A stretch of 64,000 bases of DNA from Bacteroidota bacterium (lineage in GTDB: Bacteria; Bacteroidota; Bacteroidia; Chitinophagales; Chitinophagaceae). The notes under the pieces are model-generated. The model was not told where the DNA came from. It saw only the letters and a program-made list of their open reading frames with translations, and ran no database searches. Where the stretch lies: the NCBI GenBank assembly GCA_029555415.1, contig JAKPSI010000018.1:186001-250000 (forward strand), in the 5' to 3' direction. Each line of letters opens with the position of its first letter. Position 1 is the stretch's first letter. Below, piece by piece: positions 58,301-64,000 of this stretch. A program made the translations under genes and the position numbers.

Positions 58301-61136
58301 TGTCGAGTTCCTTTTCCGTCAGCACGAGATCCGAAAAACCGGGCACTTTCAAACCCCAGTCCAGCCTTTTATTGAATACCAGCGGGTATTTCAGCTGCTT
58401 CATTTTGATCAGGTCTTTTTCAAAATGATATTCATATCCCCCTTCGGCTTCAAATGACCTTGAATAATCATTGGCAACATCCAATACTGCATACCGGTCG
58501 GGATAAGGACCCGTCAGTATCGGTCCCGGCTGACGACTCAGATCCGGATTGATCCAGTTGAATACATTGCTCTGGCTGATCGTAGCGGGTGTTTCCCCGA
58601 AATTATTTTCCACCAGCATCATGTATTTGCCCCAAAGGATCTGTTCGTATGAAGACAATGTATCAACAGCGCGACTGACCTTCACCCTCGTATTCAGCGT
58701 ATCGGCATTGATGGACAAAATGGTCTTCACGCCTTTCGCGAACCAAAAGGAATCCAGCGTGACCGTATGATAGGTGGTTCTCAAACGGAGAGAATGTTTT
58801 CCGGGACTCACCGGAAAACTATACCGCTGTAACTGACGCGCCTGACTGAAGAAGAGCGGTCTTTCATCGAGATACAACAGCTGAACAGGTTCGATCTCAC
58901 CGTTCAGCACCACGAAGGGTGCGAACTGGGTCAGTGAATCTTTTACAGATGCATGATTAATATATAAAGAAAGTGGCCGCAGGAAACGGAAATACTCCAT
59001 CGTATCCAAACCCAGTGCCTTGCCCCATCTTTCCCAGGTGTAGCGGATCTCAGTTGCCGTATCCGGCTGATCGCCGGGATAGAAAGTATTGAATCCCCTG
59101 CGTCTCGGGTAGATCTTTCCGAGATAGGGCACATTGGGCGCACGGAACCGGTCGAATTTAGTAGTGAAGGAATACGCCGTCACATCCGCATGCTCCACAG
59201 GCTTGCCCTGCTGATCTGTTACCTGCAATCCAACATTCACCGTTTGTCCGGGATACACATACGCCGGCTGATCCACTACCAGATTCAGTAATTTATCCTG
59301 ATATGGGATCACGAATTCATCGGTCACCGGCCGGCTGCCATATACATACTGCAGGGAAATTGAATAGTTCTTCTGCGAACGGGTGCGGAAGCTGAGATCG
59401 AGATCAGTGCTGTAGCCGCGGGCCACCACTTTCTCTCCGTTGAAAAGCGTATACCAGACCTTCAACCGTTTCGGATTGATAAGCAGTACCCGCACTGAAT
59501 CCTTTGTGCGACTTGCCTGACAACTCACCATGCGCCGGGACGAACGAAGGAAAAATTCCTCATCACACAATTCCGTCACTACTTCATAATTACCAACGAG
59601 CGGATCCACCGGGACCACGGCCGGCAGATGGAGCTTTTTACTGAAGAGTGAATCGTCGTTCAGATCGAATGCGAACAATTCTGCATCAGTTTCCGCAGGT
59701 TTACCGGATATGAAATAGTTGATCCGGAGTGAATCCGCTTCTGATTCAATGGTCAGCCGCTCCCGCTGATCCTCAAAATCCGTATACAGTTCCTCATTTC
59801 TCGATTCATTATTACTATTCAGGAGTTGAGCCGCCAGTTTATAATGAAAAGTAACCTTTGGGAAAATGCTGTCCGGCAAGATGAATTTCGTTTCGCCTAC
59901 CGGATCCAGTGTGATCGTTTTGGTGAATAAGGTGTCCGGGATAAATACAATACTATCACGGTAGTTGAACCTGCTGCTTCCGGAAGGGGTGACCGTGATC
60001 AGCACCCGGCCATCCTGCACCGGAAGATCGTTCTCATCTGTAGCTTTGAAATAATAAGCCTGCTCCTCGCCACGGGAAAAAGTTTCCTGTTGTGCCCTCG
60101 CATGAAAACGGAGTGAGCCTAACTCATATTCTTCAAAATAGAATTTACCACGCACCAGTACTTTCCGCTTCGCGGCGTATTCATCATCATCCATTTCACT
60201 CAAGTTGTCAGCAGGATCGATCTTCCGGCTGGACAGATCCTCCAGCGTACAGGTGTATTCCTCATCCAGATCCAGGTCCAGACTATCAGTCAGCACCAGT
60301 TCCGCGGTATAGCCGCCGCTGCGGTAAGGATGCAGTACCGAAACGATCGTATCGGTCCCGAGATAATCATCTGAAATACGCAGCAACAATGGCCGGTCGA
60401 CCGGCTTACCTTTTTTAGTGGTGATGAAGGCTTTCAGCCTGAGTGTATCACCCGGTTTGTATTTCGGTTTGCTGAAAACAACGAACCCTCGATATTCAGC
60501 CTCACTGGGCGTTCCACGCTGGAAAGAAGGCGTACGGCGACGCCGCTTTTCAAATAATCTGGAGATATATTTTACCGGAAAAGCACGCGATACTTTTTTG
60601 AAGAAACCGCCTATTTGCTTTCTGGAAGAATTGACGCGAAATACGAACAAGGTGTTCTTATACCGGATGCGCAACAGGCCTGCATGTCTTGTCTTGTTCC
60701 TTTTATAATACTGCGCATCCTTATCCCAACTTACTTTTCTTTTGCCGATCCGTACTTCGGCATCCGGAATGGTATGGTTGTTGTGATCATATACCGCCAC
60801 CAGCAGGTCCCTTCTGTTACTGAGCAACTGCACATGCAGGTCACCGATCGTCCTTAATTCCGTAACCAGGCGATTTCCCTCCGCATATACAAACAAATAA
60901 TTACCGGGTGCCAGCTGCGGGATCACCTCATCGTCATCAGTCGAGTCCACTTTGTCATACAGGTACGACTCCTTCATTTTATCCATTTCTGAACCGAAAA
61001 GGATACTGGCTTCGGCGGGTGTGATCCGGTAGATATAGGTATACCTGCTTGTTTTAGGCGCAGCCGCCAGGTCACGCTGGGCAAAGGTTTCAGCAGTGAT
61101 CAGGAATAAGATCGCGGAAAGCAGAAGGGCCCTCAT
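55296..61136 (-). CDS. Alpha-2-macroglobulin-like protein containing a TonB plug domain
   Basis: This 1946-residue secreted protein has a signal peptide ending TAETFAQ. The N-terminal half has macroglobulin (MG2-type) beta domains, for example KPKYKPGDTLRLKAFITTKK. Residues about 1100-1295 form a SusC-like module: a CarboxypepD_reg domain (GTVRDQNGAPVIGAMVVIKG) followed by a TonB-receptor plug (VVVGYGSAQRKDITGSVSSI, LVIIDGVPVP, NGVIVITTKNG), without a beta-barrel. The A2M region resumes, with the alpha-macroglobulin family step DAFWQPMLRTDAQGKVNFKV, a thioester-like CNEQ near 1520 in YEYLCNEQLASK, and a helical toroid. It may act as a protease trap or surface complex partner. Roles are inferred. 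Confidence 0.88.
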   Translation of the reverse strand: MRALLLSAILFLITAETFAQRDLAAAPKTSRYTYIYRITPAEASILFGSEMDKMKESYLYDKVDSTDDDEVIPQLAPGNYLFVYAEGNRLVTELRTIGDLHVQLLSNRRDLLVAVYDHNNHTIPDAEVRIGKRKVSWDKDAQYYKRNKTRHAGLLRIRYKNTLFVFRVNSSRKQIGGFFKKVSRAFPVKYISRLFEKRRRRTPSFQRGTPSEAEYRGFVVFSKPKYKPGDTLRLKAFITTKKGKPVDRPLLLRISDDYLGTDTIVSVLHPYRSGGYTAELVLTDSLDLDLDEEYTCTLEDLSSRKIDPADNLSEMDDDEYAAKRKVLVRGKFYFEEYELGSLRFHARAQQETFSRGEEQAYYFKATDENDLPVQDGRVLITVTPSGSSRFNYRDSIVFIPDTLFTKTITLDPVGETKFILPDSIFPKVTFHYKLAAQLLNSNNESRNEELYTDFEDQRERLTIESEADSLRINYFISGKPAETDAELFAFDLNDDSLFSKKLHLPAVVPVDPLVGNYEVVTELCDEEFFLRSSRRMVSCQASRTKDSVRVLLINPKRLKVWYTLFNGEKVVARGYSTDLDLSFRTRSQKNYSISLQYVYGSRPVTDEFVIPYQDKLLNLVVDQPAYVYPGQTVNVGLQVTDQQGKPVEHADVTAYSFTTKFDRFRAPNVPYLGKIYPRRRGFNTFYPGDQPDTATEIRYTWERWGKALGLDTMEYFRFLRPLSLYINHASVKDSLTQFAPFVVLNGEIEPVQLLYLDERPLFFSQARQLQRYSFPVSPGKHSLRLRTTYHTVTLDSFWFAKGVKTILSINADTLNTRVKVSRAVDTLSSYEQILWGKYMMLVENNFGETPATISQSNVFNWINPDLSRQPGPILTGPYPDRYAVLDVANDYSRSFEAEGGYEYHFEKDLIKMKQLKYPLVFNKRLDWGLKVPGFSDLVLTEKELDSIWSDYLDQRSVKTQLFYNPALYASGNGRLVTSVSSDTAVHAVRLKNILLFRYDEPDFLRVYKGEDRSFDYQRPGKYRLMLLYAKNRYFIMDSLEVKPGGINYYEISLHALQSADSISEKIWATISSRNTYTRMVQDQDLNKIKEAFNDKYASLSLFSEILEGTVRDQNGAPVIGAMVVIKGTRFATVTSANGHFSIKAPPNAVLVVSIVGFNSMEKKAQTDAQNDFRLTPMTNALQEVVVVGYGSAQRKDITGSVSSISGDQLAGKVAGLSVTSNPGAATEIRIRGMASIQANSEALVIIDGVPVPMSSLASMDANDFASFNVLKDAAATAIYGAAASNGVIVITTKNGKASNVFQADSTIAGASKLRTRFRDDAFWQPMLRTDAQGKVNFKVTYPDDITSWRGIFIAMTDHKKTGYLENSVRAFKTLSGAIALPSFAVDGDHFNLIGKATNYGQDTVTVKRSFWINDSLKKQDMLHVRNAWIDTLDIAAKGTDSLKVKYIVEKENGFMDGEERKIPVFEQGVLETNGMFATLSKDTSFSVAMKTSGEKVKVYAESSVLPVLLQETESIRNYEYLCNEQLASKLKALLMEKRISAYLKRKFEGEKNIKDIMSKLAKNRAASGLWGWWDNSEPVMWISLHVIDALLEAEEAGYPSGMNKQLLTDYLIYQLESLHGRDRIEYVQLLFRLGAKADYKKYIDSLDAYKGIRSLYDDLAIVELKQKAGMPVVLDTLLAKQKHTMFGNVYWGEDCYRFFDNSIHNTLRMYRIIRANNPADPLLDKARNYFLEQRRTGSWRNTYESSLIMETLLPEILKMDSTAGPATLQLSGSRDMTVQKFPFTMELKPGEAFNVAKKGAAPVYFTAYHQYWNPAPDTASNGFTVRTQFVRNGEKVAQLKGGEAVTLQAEVIVKADASYIMVEIPVPAGCSYHDKSQSWYHNEVHREYFKNKVSIFCSELKQGKYTFSVSLMPRYSGVYHLNPGKAEMMYFPVFYGREKMKEIVVK

Positions 61137-61191
61137 AAGCAGTCATTTTATGCAGGATGCGTGACAGGAAGGGATTACACATCGAACCCGC

Positions 61192-63201
61192 TCAATACGC
61201 GCGTAATTTGGCGATCGTTTCATCCAAACGCGCTTTGGCGAGGAAGTTCTTTTCCAGTTCAATAGCGAAAGGAACAGGAGTATCGAGCGACGCGCAGCGC
61301 ATCACCGGCGCATCCAGTAAATGGAAACAATGTTCGGAGATCCAGGCTGCGATCTCACCGCCGATACCACCGGTCAGCGTATCTTCATGCAGAATGAGTA
61401 CACGGCCCGTTCTTTCAACGGTTTCACGGATCGCCAGGAAATCAAGCGGTAATAAACTGCGCAGGTCAACGATGTCAATGGAAATTTCCGGATGCGCGGC
61501 CGCATAGTCTTCTGCCCAATGCACACCACTGCCGTAAGTGATGATGGAGATCTCATCCCCTTCGCGCACATGTCTTGCCTTTCCGATCTCGATCGCATAA
61601 TACTCTTCGGGTACTTCACCGCTCACACTTCTGTACAATGCTTTGTGTTCAAAGAACAGTACAGGATTCGGATCATTGATCGCCGCGATGAGCAATCCCT
61701 TCGCATCCGCCGGTGTGGAAGGATACACCACTTTCAGTCCGGGCGTATGCACGAACCAGGCCTCATTACTCTGACTATGGAAAGGTCCCGCACCCACACC
61801 CGCACCCGATGGCATGCGGATGACCACATCGGCGTTCTGGCCCCAGCGGTAATGGATCTTCGCTAGATTATTGATGATCTGGTTGAAGCCCACCGTTACG
61901 AAATCGGCGAACTGCATTTCCATCATACTTTTGAATCCTTCCAAACTCAGTCCCAGTGCGGATCCCACGATCGCACTTTCACAAAGCGGTGTATTGCGCA
62001 CCCGCTCCTTTCCGAACTGTTGCACGAATCCTTCGGTGATCTTGAAGGCCCCACCGTATTCAGCGATGTCCTGTCCCATCAATATGAGATCCGGATGCTG
62101 TTCCATCGATTGCTGCAAGCCTTCTTTGATCGCGTCAATCATACGCAGCTCTTTAGAAGGCATGCGGCTGTCGAATCCGGAGCTGGAATTATCCAGCACC
62201 GTTACATGGTCATTACCATCACCCGGAGCATACACATCTTCCAGTTCGGTTTCCGTATCTGCCACCACAGGTTTGGTGTTGAAACCAGCGAGCACTTCCG
62301 CATCGATCTTTTCCTTGTATTCATGGCGGATCGCATCGATCGCGGCTGTATCCAGTACCCCCTGACCGATCAGATAATTTTCATAATTACTGATCGGGTC
62401 CTTCATCTCCCATAATTTGAAAAGGTCCTGCGGCACATATTTCGTACCACTGGCCTCTTCATGTCCGCGCATGCGGAAGGTCATGCATTCAATGAAATAG
62501 GGCTTCTGATTTTTGATGCAGTACTCGCGTACCCCTTTGATCGTATCATATACCGTCAGCAGGTTATTGCCATCGATCTGGATACCTTCCATGCCGTAGC
62601 CTTTGGCCTTATCGAGCAGGTTGATACAACGGTATTGTTCATTGGTCGGCGTACTCAGTCCGTACCCGTTATTCTCAATGATGAAGATCACGGGCAGGTC
62701 CCAAACCGCGGCCGTATTCAGTGCTTCATGGAAATCACCTTCGCTGGTACCGCCATCGCCGCTGAAGGCGAGCGATACCTTATTTTCTTTTCGGAGTTTA
62801 TGAGCGAGTGCCACACCATCGGCCAGCGCGAGTTGCGGACCGAGGTGACTGATCATGCCGCAGATATGATGTTCACGATTGCCGAAATGGAAACTTCTTT
62901 CGCGGCCTTTGGTATAGCCTTCCTGCGCACCCTGCCATTGCCTGAAGAGCTCGCTGAGCGGCATGTTGCGGGTGGTGAACACACCGAGGTTGCGGTGCAG
63001 GGGCATGATCCATTCATCGGGTTGCAGGGCCAGTGTAGCACCCACTGCAATGGCCTCCTGGCCGATCCCGCTGAACCATTTGGATACCTTTCCCTGGCGT
63101 AGCAATACCAGCATTTTCTCTTCGATCATCCGCGGCCACAGCAGCGAACGATAGAACTGAACAAGCTGATCGTTGGAAAGGTCTTTCCGTTCGAAAATCA
63201 T
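61192..63201 (-). CDS. Fused E1 alpha/beta 2-oxo acid dehydrogenase (branched-chain type)
   Basis: This 669-residue protein fuses the alpha (about 1-310) and beta (about 345-669) subunits of a thiamine-diphosphate 2-oxo acid dehydrogenase. The TPP motif reads SGDGGTSEGDFHEALNTAAV followed by ENNGYGLST. The beta part has GQDIAEYGGAFKITEG, RNTPLCESAIVGSALG and the C-terminal RVLILHEDTLTGGIGGEIAA. It decarboxylates 2-oxo acids (2-oxoisovalerate or similar) and passes the acyl group to E2 lipoate. E2 and E3 are not in view. Such fusions are common in the Bacteroidota. Confidence 0.93.
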   Translation of the reverse strand: MIFERKDLSNDQLVQFYRSLLWPRMIEEKMLVLLRQGKVSKWFSGIGQEAIAVGATLALQPDEWIMPLHRNLGVFTTRNMPLSELFRQWQGAQEGYTKGRERSFHFGNREHHICGMISHLGPQLALADGVALAHKLRKENKVSLAFSGDGGTSEGDFHEALNTAAVWDLPVIFIIENNGYGLSTPTNEQYRCINLLDKAKGYGMEGIQIDGNNLLTVYDTIKGVREYCIKNQKPYFIECMTFRMRGHEEASGTKYVPQDLFKLWEMKDPISNYENYLIGQGVLDTAAIDAIRHEYKEKIDAEVLAGFNTKPVVADTETELEDVYAPGDGNDHVTVLDNSSSGFDSRMPSKELRMIDAIKEGLQQSMEQHPDLILMGQDIAEYGGAFKITEGFVQQFGKERVRNTPLCESAIVGSALGLSLEGFKSMMEMQFADFVTVGFNQIINNLAKIHYRWGQNADVVIRMPSGAGVGAGPFHSQSNEAWFVHTPGLKVVYPSTPADAKGLLIAAINDPNPVLFFEHKALYRSVSGEVPEEYYAIEIGKARHVREGDEISIITYGSGVHWAEDYAAAHPEISIDIVDLRSLLPLDFLAIRETVERTGRVLILHEDTLTGGIGGEIAAWISEHCFHLLDAPVMRCASLDTPVPFAIELEKNFLAKARLDETIAKLRAY

Positions 63202-63278
63202 ATTGCGAATTTCCGGCTTTAATAGTGAAGTTCAAAGGAAGATTTCTGCAGAAGGTTTCCCTCAGAAAAGCTGAAAAA

Positions 63279-63511
63279 TGTCACATAGAAAAGAGGCCAT
63301 GGAGAAATACACACATAGTCAAGTAAGAACAATTGCCACTGTGTGTTCGGGTCTCCATGCCCCGCACGCCGCTGTTGGTGTTATCAACAACAGCACGAAA
63401 AACAGAGGCTTTCGGCTTAAAAAACTTATTCAAAAGTCCCACAAAGGCAAAAAAGGTAAGAACATTGCCTCTATGTATTCAGACCTCTATGGCCTCCATG
63501 CCTATGTGACA
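63279..63511. repeat. 233-bp element with 10-bp perfect inverted ends
   Basis: TGTCACATAG (63279-63288) and CTATGTGACA (63502-63511) are perfect inverted ends. Inside, AGAGGCCATGGAG and ACACACATAG are mirrored by CTCTATGGCCTCCATG. There is no credible gene within; a 79-codon open frame from 63278 lacks any protein-like pattern. It fills most of the 344-bp gap and resembles the element at 34992. Confidence 0.65.
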
Positions 63512-63545
63512 GTATAATTTTTATATTAGTCCCAAAAGTCAAATT

Positions 63546-64000
63546 CTACACGACAACCAGCTCATAAAAATCCTCTTCCTTAAAGTATTTCCTTGCCAGT
63601 TCCCGCAATTCTTCTGCAGTGATGCTTCTTATCGTTTGAATAGAATCGTAGAAATATTTTTCATCCAGTCCGTTCAGGATGATGTTCTTCCAGCGGCCGA
63701 TGATCTGGAACGGACCATCCAGGTCGCCGAGGATGCTGCCCATCATGTAATTGCGGACCAGCTGCAGTTCTTCTTCATCCACCAGTTCTTCACGCAGGTC
63801 CTTCATCTCTTTATATACTTCAGCTACTGTTGCTTCACTCACATCCTTACCCGCTTCGGTTGCTACCATCCAGCCTGAATGCTGCAAATGATTCATCAGG
63901 TAACTGTGAATGCCGTAGGTGTATCCCTTGTCCTCGCGGATATTACTCATCAGTCGGGATCCAAAGAAACCTCCGAACACACAGTTCAGCACCATCGCTT
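63546..64000 (-). CDS. M16-family metallopeptidase, C-terminal part (cut by window edge)
   Basis: The last 150 or so residues of an M16 (insulinase/processing-peptidase) protein; the start lies beyond the window. The visible part has the glycine-rich segment VFGGFFGSRLMSNIREDKGYTY (core FGGFFGSRLMSNIRE) that closes the second half of M16 proteins, then an amphipathic C-terminal domain (IGRWKNIILNGLDEKYFYDS) ending in ELVVV. The zinc-binding HxxEH motif would be in the missing half, if present, as one M16 copy of each pair lacks it. It therefore cannot be said whether this protein is the catalytic or partner subunit. Confidence 0.9.
   Translation of the reverse strand, partial: AMVLNCVFGGFFGSRLMSNIREDKGYTYGIHSYLMNHLQHSGWMVATEAGKDVSEATVAEVYKEMKDLREELVDEEELQLVRNYMMGSILGDLDGPFQIIGRWKNIILNGLDEKYFYDSIQTIRSITAEELRELARKYFKEEDFYELVVV

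Noticed and set aside
63278-63517. 79-codon open frame in the gap before the M16 gene
   Set aside because: It covers the inverted-repeat element almost exactly and has no protein-like composition.

Overview
The window looks like chromosomal DNA of a member of the Bacteroidota, most likely the Chitinophagaceae. The evidence is a complete alternative complex III (actABCDEF) joined to a cytochrome c oxidase operon, promoters of the bacteroidete type (TTTG about 21 bp upstream of TAnnTTTG), a SusC-like TonB plug module, and families such as DUF3078, DUF3667 and DUF5522. I see no transposase, phage, plasmid or CRISPR gene.

Layout. 1-4.1 kb: the start of an acyl-CoA dehydrogenase with its MarR regulator, a divergent alpha/beta hydrolase, a family 2 glycosyltransferase and a dipeptide-type ABC permease. 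4.1-7.8 kb, minus strand: three surface-polysaccharide genes (flippase, Wzz-like protein, O-antigen ligase). 7.8-8.7 kb: an Lrp/AsnC regulator, then an unidentified tRNA-shaped RNA with its own promoter and terminator. 8.8-14.6 kb: a class V aminotransferase, S1/P1 nuclease, DUF3078 protein, TrmB, DUF5522 protein, an alkyltransferase-like protein and small proteins. 14.7-30.8 kb, minus strand: a respiratory block in which alternative complex III oxidises menaquinol and feeds an aa3-type oxidase (ctaC, ctaD, two subunit III genes, subunit IV), with heme O synthase, a SCO copper chaperone and DUF420. 31-40.5 kb: a membrane-anchored PurN, TMEM175-like channel, two serine hydrolases, a Crp/Fnr regulator and a penicillin acylase. 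40.5-41 kb: one tRNA-Lys and two tRNA-like relics. 41-46.4 kb: HAD phosphatase, Dps, a lipoprotein and membrane proteins. 46.7-50.4 kb: secreted S9 peptidase and D-aminoacylase. 50.6-55.2 kb: three paralogous histidine-rich membrane proteins around a patatin. 55.3-61.1 kb: an alpha-2-macroglobulin-like protein of 1946 residues carrying a TonB plug. 61.2-64 kb: a fused branched-chain dehydrogenase E1 and the end of an M16 peptidase.

The most unusual signal lies between genes. Many gaps are filled by degenerate arrays with a strict 7-bp period. The wording differs from place to place (AGTCnnT, TTACCTn, ATTCAAn, xxxxAGC) but the period does not. Some arrays form stop codons, C-termini or, in PurN, a protein linker. 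A 20-bp palindrome interrupts two such repeats and its removal restores them cleanly. There are also 106-233 bp inverted elements ending in TGTCACA, a cluster of hairpins whose arms differ but stay complementary, and tRNA-like genes whose anticodon arm is replaced by a TCCCGA palindrome.

Several genes have the TAnnTTTG box only 4-6 bp before the ATG, which implies leaderless transcripts.
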